64,000 nt of DNA, from positions 62,001-126,000 of the forward strand of contig NZ_FNBH01000001.1 of assembly GCF_900102265.1 (NCBI RefSeq), given 5' to 3'. The notes under the pieces were generated by a model. The model ran no database searches. It was not told the DNA's origin and worked only from the letters and a program-made list of their open reading frames with translations. The stretch comes from Epilithonimonas hungarica. Lineage in GTDB: Bacteria > Bacteroidota > Bacteroidia > Flavobacteriales > Weeksellaceae. Below are positions 17,407 to 26,028 of the stretch, piece by piece. Both the position numbers and the translations under genes were made by a program. The first letter of the stretch is position 1. Every line of letters begins with the position of its first letter.

Positions 17407-18378
17407 ATGTCATTAATTGATTTATCCAAGCAAATAGCAATAGGAATAGATATTGGTGGGACTAATACTAAATTTGGTTTGGTCAACCATCGCGGAGAGA
17501 TCCTTGCAAAAGGGAGTATAAAAACTGAGGAATATAAAGAGGTAGAAGATTTTATCGATGCTTTATATACCAACATCAAACCTCTGATTGATGAAGCAAG
17601 TCATAACACGACCTTGGACGGAATAGGAGTTGGTGCACCTAACGCCAATTATTTCAAAGGAACAATCGAATTGGCTCCTAATCTTCCCTGGAAAGGCGTA
17701 GTGCCTTTCGCAGAATTGATGAAAGAAAAATTCGGTGTGCCTTGTAAAATGACCAATGATGCCAATGCAGCAGCTCTTGGAGAGATGATGTTCGGCGCAG
17801 CTAGAGGAATGAAGGATTTCATAATGATAACGCTTGGAACAGGTGTTGGAAGCGGAATTATCAGCGGTGGAAATCTAATCTACGGACACGATGGATTCGC
17901 TGGAGAACTAGGACATACGATTGTGAAACCTGGTGGAAGAAAACATTGGAGTACCGGTTCTGAAGGAAGCCTCGAGGCTTATGCCTCTGCAACGGGAATT
18001 GCGATTACGGCTAAAAAATTCCGTGCAGAGTTTCCGGATTCTATGCTGAATCAATATCCCGAGGAATCTATCAATTCCAAAACCGTTTTCGAGTGTGCTG
18101 AAAAGGGAGACCCGACGGCAATAGAGGTTTTCAGATATACAGGACAAAAATTAGGAGAAGCGTTGGCGAACTTTGTAATGTTCTCTTCTCCAGAAGCAAT
18201 ATTGTTATTTGGTGGTGTTATAAAGGCTGGAGATTTTCTGCTAAAACCTGCCAAATTGCACATGGAAAGAAACCTGCTTCCGATCTTCCGCTCAAAAGTA
18301 AAATTGGTTTTCAGCGAGCTGGACGAGGCAGATGCTGCTATACTAGGAGCAAGTGCTCTTGTATGGGAAAATAAATAA
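17407..18378 (+). CDS. ROK-family sugar kinase (glucokinase-like)
   Basis: 323 residues with the N-terminal phosphate-binding motif GIDIGGTNTKFG, the GVGAPN motif, TNDANAAALGE with the catalytic Asp, and the glycine-rich LGTGVGSG. It probably phosphorylates glucose or a related hexose in the cytosol. The zinc-binding CxCGxxGCxE motif of most ROK proteins is replaced by GGRKHWSTGSEGSLE, which has no cysteines, so this protein must do without the structural zinc. I take ATG 17407 rather than the TTG immediately upstream (17404). A possible promoter is TTTG 17348-17351 with TAAATTTA 17375-17382. Confidence 0.88.
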   Translation: MSLIDLSKQIAIGIDIGGTNTKFGLVNHRGEILAKGSIKTEEYKEVEDFIDALYTNIKPLIDEASHNTTLDGIGVGAPNANYFKGTIELAPNLPWKGVVPFAELMKEKFGVPCKMTNDANAAALGEMMFGAARGMKDFIMITLGTGVGSGIISGGNLIYGHDGFAGELGHTIVKPGGRKHWSTGSEGSLEAYASATGIAITAKKFRAEFPDSMLNQYPEESINSKTVFECAEKGDPTAIEVFRYTGQKLGEALANFVMFSSPEAILLFGGVIKAGDFLLKPAKLHMERNLLPIFRSKVKLVFSELDEADAAILGASALVWENK

Positions 18379-18391
18379 TTGATATTCATAG

Positions 18392-18461
18392 ATCCTTTGA
18401 TGTTTCTTTTTGATAGGAATAATTTTTGCTATTGATGACAAGGAAAATCAAAGGATTTTTT
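18392..18461 (+). terminator. Long-loop inverted repeat, probable terminator of the ROK gene
   Basis: ATCCTTTGAT (18392-18401) is perfectly complementary to ATCAAAGGAT (18447-18456), which is followed by TTTTT. The 45-base loop is unusually long for a terminator, so an alternative role in the msrA upstream region is possible. Confidence 0.5.
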
Positions 18462-18471
18462 CTTCCCGAAC

Positions 18472-19125
18472 ATGAATCGTTATTTATTATTAATACTCAG
18501 TTTTTTCCTCATCAACTGCAATGGACAGGAGAAAAAAACAAAACCTTTAACAAATCAAAAAATGGATAAAAACAATTTGGAATATGCCACTTTGGCAGGT
18601 GGATGTTTTTGGTGTGTGGAAAGTTGTTTTCATATGCTGAAGGGTGTAGATTCAGTGATTTCCGGATATTCCGGAGGGCACAAAGACAATCCTACCTATG
18701 AAGAAGTTTGTACAGGAACGACCGGTCACGCAGAAGTTGTACAGATTGCATTTGACCCAAAGATCATTTCTTATAAGCAATTATTAGAAGTATTTTGGTT
18801 TCTTCATAATCCTACTACACTTAACAGACAGGGAAATGATATAGGAACACAATACAGGTCAGCGATTTTCTATCATTCTGAAAAACAAAAACAGGAAGCC
18901 GAAGAATCTCTGAAAGCATCTGAAGCAAAACAGGAATGGAATGGAAAATATGTAACAGAGATCGTTCCTTTCAAAAAATTCTGGTCAGCGGAAGCTTACC
19001 ATCAAGGTTATTACAATGCCAATCCGACTCAGCCCTATTGCAGTGCTGTTGTTGGTCCAAAGATCCAGAAATTCAAAAAACATTTTGGAGAATTGGGCTG
19101 GTTAAACGAAAAAGTGGAGAATTGA
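18472..19125 (+). CDS. msrA: Peptide-methionine (S)-S-oxide reductase, lipoprotein form
   Basis: 217 residues. MsrA reduces methionine-S-sulfoxide in oxidised proteins. The catalytic motif GGCFWC is present, with Cys45 the nucleophile. The conserved GYSGG, YEEVCTGTTGHAE and AEAYHQ(G)YY motifs follow. An N-terminal signal ends in LINC with Cys16 in a lipobox, so the enzyme is probably anchored in the envelope rather than cytosolic. Cys48 and Cys52 are also present, but I cannot tell which residues recycle the enzyme. It is a single gene, and the terminator stem overlaps its stop codon. Confidence 0.95.
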   Translation: MNRYLLLILSFFLINCNGQEKKTKPLTNQKMDKNNLEYATLAGGCFWCVESCFHMLKGVDSVISGYSGGHKDNPTYEEVCTGTTGHAEVVQIAFDPKIISYKQLLEVFWFLHNPTTLNRQGNDIGTQYRSAIFYHSEKQKQEAEESLKASEAKQEWNGKYVTEIVPFKKFWSAEAYHQGYYNANPTQPYCSAVVGPKIQKFKKHFGELGWLNEKVEN

Positions 19126-19139
19126 TCTCCACTTTTTTA
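19111..19139. terminator. Terminator overlapping the msrA stop codon, bidirectional
   Basis: AAAGTGGAGA (19111-19120) pairs with TCTCCACTTT (19126-19135). The TGA of msrA (19123-19125) lies in the loop. The A-tract on the left gives a T-tract for the minus-strand DUF3078 gene ending at 19153, so the hairpin can serve both genes. Confidence 0.8.
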
Positions 19140-19152
19140 TTTTTTTAAATTT

Positions 19153-20058
19153 CTATTTCCAGCCATGATTTCGTTTGTCGTCTGACCTTTTCTTGCCATT
19201 ATCGATGTTATAGGCGAATCCAATTCCCAGAGTTTGCTTCAGCTGTGTCTTTTTGATCTGGTTATGATCATACAGCAGATCCAATGTAACATTAGTAGAG
19301 ATATATTTGTTGACCTTCATATTGAGAATTCCACCGTACGACAGAACCAATCTTTCCGGATGGTCAAGATAATTGGAAAAAACGGAAGCAGTGTTCTGCA
19401 GCGTAATATTTTCCATCAATTTCACTTTATATTGAGCTGTCCCCAAGAATCCAAATTGGAACAGCATAGAATCTCCATCATTTTTCAGTCCGTAGTTTCC
19501 GGCATATTGTAGGTCTTTGTCGAGAACAAAAGTAAATCTTGCGTTGGCAGGTCTTAGCGTCATCGTAAAATTGTCATTTGGTTTGTAAGTAAAACCAGCT
19601 CCTATATTCACATAGCCAGGAGCCATAAAATTAGAGATCTTGGCAGCATCCGGATTATTTCCATCTTCATATCCCGGTGCAAATTGTGTTATTAGTCCTG
19701 CACCGACAGATGTATACCAATTCCCGGAAAATTTGCGACCATAATTGGTAGAAAGATTGATGACATCTTGAGTCTTTCTATTTCCAACACCTTGTGTATT
19801 ATTCATCCCATAGCCGATAATAATGATATTTTCCCACAGGTCTTTATCTTTTTCGTAAGTCAGGTTATAGTTTACACCCGCTTGCCAGCCAATGTTGTTT
19901 GCACCTCCCGCTACCCAGTTGGAAAAAGCAGATTGATTGAGCATTAATGTATTCTGTCCAACTATGGACCAGGCTTTTACGGAATCTTCGACAGGTTGCT
20001 CTTGTGCATAGGAATTGAAAGCCAGTAAAAGGCTGCCAAAAAATAGTAATTTCTTCAT
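19153..20058 (-). CDS. DUF3078 outer-membrane beta-barrel-like protein (second of tandem pair)
   Basis: 301 residues with a signal peptide (about 1-18, SYAQ) and the DUF3078 pattern: W-x-x-x-GQNTLMLNQSAFSNWVAGGANNIG, FMAPGYVNIGAGF and PNDNFTMTLRP. Alternating aromatic/hydrophobic segments and the ending GIGFAYNID suggest an outer-membrane beta barrel. The function of the family is unknown. A paralogue lies immediately upstream. A TATATTTG element (minus strand, 20078-20085) gives this copy its own promoter. Confidence 0.85.
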   Translation of the reverse strand: MKKLLFFGSLLLAFNSYAQEQPVEDSVKAWSIVGQNTLMLNQSAFSNWVAGGANNIGWQAGVNYNLTYEKDKDLWENIIIIGYGMNNTQGVGNRKTQDVINLSTNYGRKFSGNWYTSVGAGLITQFAPGYEDGNNPDAAKISNFMAPGYVNIGAGFTYKPNDNFTMTLRPANARFTFVLDKDLQYAGNYGLKNDGDSMLFQFGFLGTAQYKVKLMENITLQNTASVFSNYLDHPERLVLSYGGILNMKVNKYISTNVTLDLLYDHNQIKKTQLKQTLGIGFAYNIDNGKKRSDDKRNHGWK

Positions 20059-20077
20059 ATTTATTTGTTTTCTTGAA

Positions 20078-20085
20078 CAAATATA
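20078..20085 (-). promoter_or_regulatory. -7 element of the second DUF3078 gene
   Basis: On the minus strand the sequence reads TATATTTG, an exact TAnnTTTG match, 19 bases before ATG 20058. A TTTG lies about 26 bases upstream, a longer spacing than usual. Confidence 0.45.
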
Positions 20086-20103
20086 ATGAATAGTGTGGAA
20101 AAT

Positions 20104-21213
20104 TTATTTAACAAAAGGGTTGATAACGCCCGGTTTGCTATCTCTCTCCACTTTATAGCCCAAGCTGTATGTTACACCTACTCCCAAAGTCTGTTTTCTT
20201 TGCAGTTTTTGAATCTGGTCGTGATCGTACATCACATCTATGGTTATAGAAGTAGTGATGTATTTGTTGAATTTCAAATTCAATGCGCCGCTGTAATTGA
20301 TATCAACCCGTTCAGAGTGTTCCAGATAATTACTAAATAAATTGATCTGGTTCACATAGGTCGCATCTTTGAACAGTTTGATCTTATAAAGAACATTCAT
20401 CATCGTACCAACCTCGGCTCTTAGACTTTGTCCATCTCTTTCCAGACCGTAATTACCTTTTGTCTGGAGTTTTTTATCCAAAACAAAAGTAAACTTTCCA
20501 TTCAATGGCCTTAGAATGATTTGGAAGTTATCGTTTGGATTGTATGAAAAACCAAGACCTAAATTAAGATACCCGGGTGCCATAAACTTTGATATCCTAT
20601 TGTCATAGACAGGATCCGGTGTTGAAGAGTAATTGAATCCCGGCGTAAACTGTGATAGAAACTGAAAACCGGTAGATAAATAATAATGTTGTGCCAACTC
20701 GTATCCATAATTGGTCATTATATTGATATAATCATCCGTCTTTCTGGTAGATTGCCCGGTAGAAGAAACAAAGCCATAGCCGAACTGGATATTATTGTCC
20801 AGATAATGCTTGTTCTTTTTGTAAACGATATTGTAATTTACCTTTCCTATCACCCCGATGTTATTATTTCCTCCAGCATACCAATTTGCAAAAGATGACT
20901 GGTTGAAGACCAAAGTGTTTTGGCCGAAAATGAACCAGCGTTTCAAGGTTGGCAAAGTCAGGATAGATGATGGTGTTAAAGGACTTGAGTCATCTGTATT
21001 TGGTACGATCACAATGCTGTTATTGATCTTTACCTCATCTCTTTTCAAAGATTTGACGTCCACAAGTCTTGGATTGGCAAGACTATCGATATTGATAGAG
21101 ATAGAGTCCCATTTTTTTTGACCGATAGAATCAATTATTCTTTGATAATCAGTTGTTTGAGCATTAATAGAGATACCCAACATTAGGACAAATAGCACCA
21201 ATATCTTTTTCAT
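20104..21213 (-). CDS. DUF3078 outer-membrane beta-barrel-like protein (first of tandem pair)
   Basis: 369 residues with a signal peptide (about 1-18, SINAQ). A region specific to this copy (about 20-88) is followed by the DUF3078 signature FGQNTLVFNQSSFANWYAGG, FMAPGYLNLGLGF and PNDNFQIILRPLNGKFTFVLD. It aligns along most of its length with the downstream 301-residue paralogue, so the pair arose by tandem duplication. It is probably an outer-membrane protein; function unknown. A TATTTTTG element (minus strand, 21231-21238) lies 17 bases before the start. Confidence 0.85.
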   Translation of the reverse strand: MKKILVLFVLMLGISINAQTTDYQRIIDSIGQKKWDSISINIDSLANPRLVDVKSLKRDEVKINNSIVIVPNTDDSSPLTPSSILTLPTLKRWFIFGQNTLVFNQSSFANWYAGGNNNIGVIGKVNYNIVYKKNKHYLDNNIQFGYGFVSSTGQSTRKTDDYINIMTNYGYELAQHYYLSTGFQFLSQFTPGFNYSSTPDPVYDNRISKFMAPGYLNLGLGFSYNPNDNFQIILRPLNGKFTFVLDKKLQTKGNYGLERDGQSLRAEVGTMMNVLYKIKLFKDATYVNQINLFSNYLEHSERVDINYSGALNLKFNKYITTSITIDVMYDHDQIQKLQRKQTLGVGVTYSLGYKVERDSKPGVINPFVK

Positions 21214-21230
21214 TAATATCTAATTTTGAA

Positions 21231-21238
21231 CAAAAATA
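21231..21238 (-). promoter_or_regulatory. -7 element of the first DUF3078 gene
   Basis: The minus strand reads TATTTTTG, matching TAnnTTTG, just upstream of ATG 21213. No clear -33 element was found. Confidence 0.45.
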
Positions 21239-21286
21239 ATAAAACTAATTTTTTCAGAATCTGCCGTTATAACCAAATTCATATTA

Positions 21287-21320
21287 TTTGACCTGATTTT
21301 TACAGACAAAATTACCTTTT
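21287..21320 (+). promoter_or_regulatory. Probable promoter of the rhomboid-dprA unit
   Basis: TTTG at 21287-21290 and TACCTTTT at 21313-21320 with a 22-base spacer approximate the consensus. The predicted start of transcription, near 21327, lies upstream of ATG 21357 and downstream of the alternative TTG start at 21321, which argues against the longer protein. Confidence 0.5.
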
Positions 21321-21356
21321 TTGATAATTGGCTGTAAAATTGAGAATCTAAAATCA

Positions 21357-22130
21357 ATGTTTTTAAAATCTTTCAATTTGCGATCTATTTTGGTGCCAAT
21401 CATTATGTTGGTATTGATGTGGGGGTTTTTCTTATTTCAGAATCTCGGGTTTTTCCAAGGTTGTGATGGCGCACTGATTCCATTGATGCCGGAAGGGTTG
21501 AAAGGTGTTCTCTTTGCTCCATTACTGCATGGTGGTATGGATCATATTCTTGGCAACTCTATGCCAATAGCGATTCTTCTGTTTTTGCTTTTCGAGTTTT
21601 ATCCTAAAATAGCCTATCGGATTTTTTTTATCGGATGGATCGCTTCCGGATTGTTGGTCTGGATGTTACCGCCGATTGATATTACTACAGGTGAGTGGAA
21701 CTACAGTTGCATCATTGGGGCAAGTGGGTTGGTCTATATGTTGGCGTTTTTTATCTTCTTCAGTGGTGTTTTCCGTTGGAACATGAAGCTTTTGACAATT
21801 TCTATGTTTGTCGCTTTATATTACGGAAGTTTGATATGGGGAATATTCCCAGAAGAATTCTTTTCGAATTTAGAAGAACCGAGCAAGATCAGCTGGCAAT
21901 CACATTTGGCAGGAAGTATCACCGGAATCATTTTGGCGATCATATTTAGAAAATTTGGAGATAAAAAAAAGAAATACATTTGGGAGTTTCCTAATTACTA
22001 CAACGAGAAAGATGATAAGATCTGGCAAGAATATATGGCAAATCACCCGGAAGATTTCGAAGAACTGCCGCAATTGAAGCAGGAAAGTATTTGGGATTAT
22101 CTGGATGAAATTCGGAAAAAAGAAAAATAA
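21357..22130 (+). CDS. Rhomboid-family intramembrane serine protease
   Basis: 257 residues with about six membrane segments. GASGLVY carries the catalytic serine (IIGASGLV), and WQSHLAGSITG near the end carries the catalytic histidine. The loop histidines and asparagine of the family are seen in LLHGGMDHILGNS. Rhomboids cleave membrane proteins within the bilayer. The hydrophilic C-terminal tail (about 60 residues) is rich in acidic and aromatic residues. It lies 30 bases upstream of dprA and is probably co-transcribed. I use ATG 21357; the extra 12 residues of the TTG-started frame have no counterpart in the family. Confidence 0.85.
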   Translation: MFLKSFNLRSILVPIIMLVLMWGFFLFQNLGFFQGCDGALIPLMPEGLKGVLFAPLLHGGMDHILGNSMPIAILLFLLFEFYPKIAYRIFFIGWIASGLLVWMLPPIDITTGEWNYSCIIGASGLVYMLAFFIFFSGVFRWNMKLLTISMFVALYYGSLIWGIFPEEFFSNLEEPSKISWQSHLAGSITGIILAIIFRKFGDKKKKYIWEFPNYYNEKDDKIWQEYMANHPEDFEELPQLKQESIWDYLDEIRKKEK

Positions 22131-22160
22131 TCCTTAATTTGGTCAGAACACAAATGACCT

Positions 22161-23270
22161 ATGACCTCCGAAGAATATCTTTACATCCTTGCACTTAAAC
22201 AGTGCAAAAATATTGGTAATATCAATCTTAAAAAGCTGATCAAAAATTTTGGATCGGCCAAAAAAGTCTGGGAATCTTCTCCCAGATCTCTTCTTTCCAC
22301 TTCTGGAATTGGAAAACATACAATTCAAAATATCGGTAACGAAGATCTTTTAAGGATTGCCGAAAAAGAAATTGCGCTTTGCAAAAAACAAGACATTAAA
22401 ATTATTTCTCAAAATGATGATCTTTATCCAAAACATCTTTTGAATTGTGATGATTCTCCCGTTCTGTTATTTTACAAAGGGAATTTAAATCCTGACCGGA
22501 ATTCTATTTCTATGGTAGGAACGAGGAAAATGACTTCTTATGGAAAGAATTTCATCCAAGATCTGCTTTCCGGCTTATCAAACTCCAAAATATCTACTAT
22601 CAGCGGCTTAGCTTTGGGCGTGGATTCCTGTGTTCACGAGGAGTCTCTTAAAAATCAAATTCCCACTATTGCCGTTTTGGCACAAGGTTTAAGTACCATT
22701 TATCCCGCTAAGAATAAAGCGTTAGCGAATAAAATCCTTGAAAATGAAGGTGCACTTGTAACCGAATATGCTTCGTTCGAAGGAATGGCAAAAGAAAACT
22801 TTCTTCAAAGAAACAGGATCATCGCAGGATTTTCTCCTAACCTGATCGTTGTAGAAACGGCTTATGGCGGTGGATCTGTAACGACCGTCAATTTTGCAAA
22901 TCAGTATAATCGCGATGTTTATGCTTTGCCCGGAAAAATCACAGATGTTTTTAGCCAAGGCTGCAACCAACTGATATCTCTTAACAAAGCTGAAACAATC
23001 GTTGACATCAATACATTGATCAAAAATCTGAATTTTCTGCCTCAGCCTGAACTTTTCCCGAAGGAAAAACAGAAGGTCATACTAGATTCTGATAAAAAAG
23101 AACACCAAATGATTTTGGACATTATAGAGGATAATGAATCCATTTCTTTAGATGATATTGCCGAAAAATCGGGCATTTTACATCATAAGCTTTTGCCAAT
23201 TCTCTTAGATCTAGAGATTTATGGTCATATAAAATGTCTTTCCGGTAGGCAATATTTGATCAATCAATAA
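22161..23270 (+). CDS. dprA: DNA-processing protein DprA
   Basis: 369 residues. DprA binds incoming single-stranded DNA during natural transformation and loads RecA. An N-terminal helix-hairpin-helix-like region (about 1-75; NIGNINLKKLI, STSGIGKHTI) precedes the Rossmann-like core with MVGTRKMTSYG, ISGLALGVDSCVHEESL, AVLAQGLSTIYPAKN, LQRNRIIAGFS and GGGSVTTVNFANQYNRDVYALPG. A C-terminal winged-helix (DprA_WH) segment covers about 310-369. Length and order match the family. Presence of dprA does not by itself prove competence. Confidence 0.96.
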   Translation: MTSEEYLYILALKQCKNIGNINLKKLIKNFGSAKKVWESSPRSLLSTSGIGKHTIQNIGNEDLLRIAEKEIALCKKQDIKIISQNDDLYPKHLLNCDDSPVLLFYKGNLNPDRNSISMVGTRKMTSYGKNFIQDLLSGLSNSKISTISGLALGVDSCVHEESLKNQIPTIAVLAQGLSTIYPAKNKALANKILENEGALVTEYASFEGMAKENFLQRNRIIAGFSPNLIVVETAYGGGSVTTVNFANQYNRDVYALPGKITDVFSQGCNQLISLNKAETIVDINTLIKNLNFLPQPELFPKEKQKVILDSDKKEHQMILDIIEDNESISLDDIAEKSGILHHKLLPILLDLEIYGHIKCLSGRQYLINQ

Positions 23271-23401
23271 AATCATCATTTCGGAAATTTGAAGTAAATT
23301 AACATTAAATTTAAGAATCATTAATACAAAAATCATAATTATGCATTATGCAAATACTTTAATGATTATCCTTAAATTATCAATAAAAAACAAAATATTA
23401 C

Positions 23402-23431
23402 TTGCGAAATTCGAAAATAAAATTAAATTTG
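23402..23431 (+). promoter_or_regulatory. Promoter of gdhA
   Basis: TTG at 23402-23404, a 19-base spacer and TAAATTTG at 23424-23431 fit the Bacteroidetes consensus. ATG 23451 is 19 bases further on. Confidence 0.7.
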
Positions 23432-23450
23432 TTGTCATAATTATAGAACA

Positions 23451-24809
23451 ATGGAACACTATAACGTTGAGCAAAAGATTCAGGAATTTATGGCAAAAAT
23501 TGAGGCCAAAAATCCTAACGAACCAGAATTTATCCAAGCAGTTAAAGAAGTGGCGGTTACCGTGATCCCTTTCATCGCTACGAGAAAAGAATATACCGGG
23601 ATGAAGCTCCTGGAGAGAATGGCAGAGCCGGAAAGAGTGATCATCTTCCGAGTGCCGTGGATCGATGACAAAGGGGAGATCCAGGTCAACAGAGGATTCA
23701 GAATCCAGATGAATTCTGCGATCGGACCTTATAAAGGCGGAATCAGATTCCACCCGACAGTTAATCTTAGCGTTTTGAAATTCTTAGCTTTTGAACAGGT
23801 TTTCAAAAATAGCTTGACCACGCTTCCTATGGGCGGTGGAAAAGGAGGCTCTGATTTTGACCCACAAGGGAAATCTGATATGGAAGTAATGCGTTTCTGC
23901 CAGGCATTCATGATGGAACTTTGCAAGCACATTGGCCCGGAGACCGATGTTCCTGCCGGAGATATCGGCGTTGGTGCAAGAGAGATCGGATATCTTTTCG
24001 GGATGTATAAGAAAATAAGAAATGAGTTTACCGGAGTCTTGACTGGAAAAGGTCTGGCTTACGGGGGTTCCCTTATCAGACCGGAAGCAACTGGTTATGG
24101 TGTGGTTTATTTTGCTGAGCAGATGTTGAAAACCATCAACGAATCTATTACCGGTAAAACAGTTGTAGTTTCAGGATTCGGAAATGTGGCCTGGGGTGTT
24201 ATCAAGAAGATCAATGATCTTGGTGGAAAAGTGGTTACCATTTCAGGACCAGATGGTTACATCTATGATAAAGATGGAATTTCTGGAGAAAAAATCGAAT
24301 ATCTTCTTGAATTAAGAGCTTCCGGAAACAATAGAGCTGAGGATTATGCAAAAAAATATCCTGAAGCGGAATTCTTCGCAGGAAAAAGACCTTGGGAAGT
24401 GAAGTGTGATATCGCTTTCCCTTCTGCAACCCAGAACGAATTGGATCTTGAGGATGCGATCAAACTGGTGGCAAACGGATGTCTTTGTGTAACAGAAGCA
24501 GCGAACATGCCTTCTACGTTGGAGGCGATCAACTATTTCTTGGACAACAAAGTTCTTTTCTCTCCCGGGAAAGCGTCTAATGCTGGAGGTGTTGCAACTT
24601 CCGGATTGGAAATGACACAAAACTCGATCAGGCTTAACTGGACTTCTGAGGAAGTAGATGCAAGATTGAAGGAGATCATGATAGGAATTCACAAAGCATG
24701 TAGAGATTACGGAAAAGAAGAGGATGGTTATGTAAATTATGTAAAAGGTGCAAATATCGCAGGTTTCGTAAAAGTAGCTGAGGCAATGTTGGCTCAAGGT
24801 GTAGTTTAA
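23451..24809 (+). CDS. gdhA: Glutamate dehydrogenase, hexameric GdhA type
   Basis: 452 residues, the usual length of the 50-kDa hexameric enzymes, most of which use NADP(H). It interconverts 2-oxoglutarate plus ammonia and glutamate. Motifs include GPYKGGIRFHP, LPMGGGKGGSDFDPQGK with the catalytic lysine, DVPAGDIGVG, and the dinucleotide-binding VVSGFGNVAWG. Coenzyme preference is inferred from family membership only. It is a single gene with its own promoter and terminator. Confidence 0.97.
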   Translation: MEHYNVEQKIQEFMAKIEAKNPNEPEFIQAVKEVAVTVIPFIATRKEYTGMKLLERMAEPERVIIFRVPWIDDKGEIQVNRGFRIQMNSAIGPYKGGIRFHPTVNLSVLKFLAFEQVFKNSLTTLPMGGGKGGSDFDPQGKSDMEVMRFCQAFMMELCKHIGPETDVPAGDIGVGAREIGYLFGMYKKIRNEFTGVLTGKGLAYGGSLIRPEATGYGVVYFAEQMLKTINESITGKTVVVSGFGNVAWGVIKKINDLGGKVVTISGPDGYIYDKDGISGEKIEYLLELRASGNNRAEDYAKKYPEAEFFAGKRPWEVKCDIAFPSATQNELDLEDAIKLVANGCLCVTEAANMPSTLEAINYFLDNKVLFSPGKASNAGGVATSGLEMTQNSIRLNWTSEEVDARLKEIMIGIHKACRDYGKEEDGYVNYVKGANIAGFVKVAEAMLAQGVV

Positions 24810-24829
24810 AAACAAATCACTTTAATAAA

Positions 24830-24870
24830 AATAAAAAAATGCAGTTAAGTAATTTAGCTGCATTTTTTAT
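24830..24870. terminator. Bidirectional terminator between gdhA and the cupin gene
   Basis: AAAAAATGCAGTTAA pairs with TTTAGCTGCATTTTTT around a short loop, with one G-T pair. A- and T-tracts flank both sides. It separates gdhA (plus) from the minus-strand gene ending at 24887. Confidence 0.85.
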
Positions 24871-24886
24871 TTAGAGGTTATTGAGA

Positions 24887-25768
24887 CTATCTTGGCAAAC
24901 CTCTTTTTAAGGCATAATTGGCTCTTTCGATAGCTTTTTTCTCTTTCCAGTTCATATAATTGGCCTTGAAATTTTTCTTCATAAAATTATCAAAACCTCT
25001 CTGTACAGTAAGATTCCATAAAGAATGTGCTTTCACGGCCCAGCTTTTGTCCCAAGCTCTGAGTGAGATCGAGAAACTACCGTCCAGATATTTCATCCAA
25101 TGCCACCAGCCCGTCGGCATGAACAACGTGTCTCCATGCTCCAGAAAGCATTCGATACCTTCGATACCGTCTAGTGCCGGGAATTTTTCGAAATCCGGAT
25201 TTTCTATATCAAAATCTTCCAAAGCATAAGTTGCATAAGGAAGCTGATAAAGCCTTTCTTTCCATTTGTAATCGAATAGCAGGATATGTTTTCTACCATT
25301 GAAGTGCGTATGGAAAATATGCGCCATATCAATATCAAAATGCAGGAACGTGACAGAACCTTTTCCCCCGAAAAACATACTTGGATATTTGTCCAGAAAG
25401 CCACCCATCAATTCTTTGGGCGAAATATAGTCATTCAGTATTTTTGGAGCATGTTTTATAGGATCGAAGAAAAATATCCTAAGGTCCGTTGGTTCTCTTT
25501 GTATCATATCGATGTAATCCGCAAACTTCATTTCTGTTGTTGGCGTATTGATAGGAGCCGCAGGGTCAGCTTTAGCACTATCGTACAAAGGAACGGTAAC
25601 GTCTCCTACGACCTCCTTTATATATTCCATCGTCCATTTTTGATAAGCTGGCCATTTTCTGGCCATATTTTTTATCACGACCGGTTTGCGCGGTTTCAGG
25701 TATTTTTCAAAGAATTCTTCTTTGGTGATATCATCTACAATATCGATAGGTTTTAGAGTGATTCCCAT
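24887..25768 (-). CDS. JmjC-like cupin, putative 2-oxoglutarate/Fe(II) oxygenase
   Basis: 293 residues of the Cupin_8/JmjC-like group. The iron-binding triad is visible as H143 and D145 (LHFDID) and H223 (GWWHWMKYL). N-terminal RKPVVIKNMARKWPAYQKW is the usual opening of this family. Relatives hydroxylate protein side chains or act on RNA-modification substrates. The substrate here cannot be told from sequence. It is a single gene with a TAAATTTG -7 element on the minus strand (25789-25796). Confidence 0.85.
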   Translation of the reverse strand: MGITLKPIDIVDDITKEEFFEKYLKPRKPVVIKNMARKWPAYQKWTMEYIKEVVGDVTVPLYDSAKADPAAPINTPTTEMKFADYIDMIQREPTDLRIFFFDPIKHAPKILNDYISPKELMGGFLDKYPSMFFGGKGSVTFLHFDIDMAHIFHTHFNGRKHILLFDYKWKERLYQLPYATYALEDFDIENPDFEKFPALDGIEGIECFLEHGDTLFMPTGWWHWMKYLDGSFSISLRAWDKSWAVKAHSLWNLTVQRGFDNFMKKNFKANYMNWKEKKAIERANYALKRGLPR

Positions 25769-25788
25769 ATTAACTCAATATTAATGTG

Positions 25789-25796
25789 CAAATTTA
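25789..25796 (-). promoter_or_regulatory. -7 element of the cupin gene
   Basis: The minus strand reads TAAATTTG followed by CA, 20 bases before ATG 25768. No good -33 element is visible. The rest of the 260-base divergent spacer up to 26028 shows no other structure I can support. Confidence 0.45.
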
Positions 25797-26028
25797 TTAA
25801 ATTTTACAATTGACCGGGAAAAAAATACTTTACTATTTATATTCATTATAAATAACTAGTATTTATTTTATAAATCATTTTCTCTTTACTATGAAATGAA
25901 TCCCGGCATCTATCCAAAGGCGGCTTTTAACAAGATCGCGCATTTAACTTTTGAATTTTTTATGACTCCAACAAAAACCTTGTAACATTTTGTAAAATTT
26001 TTCTACTAATGTTTTAGTGATATAATTA

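Noticed and set aside
21321-21356. 12-residue extension of the first rhomboid from a TTG
   Set aside because: The predicted transcription start lies within it.
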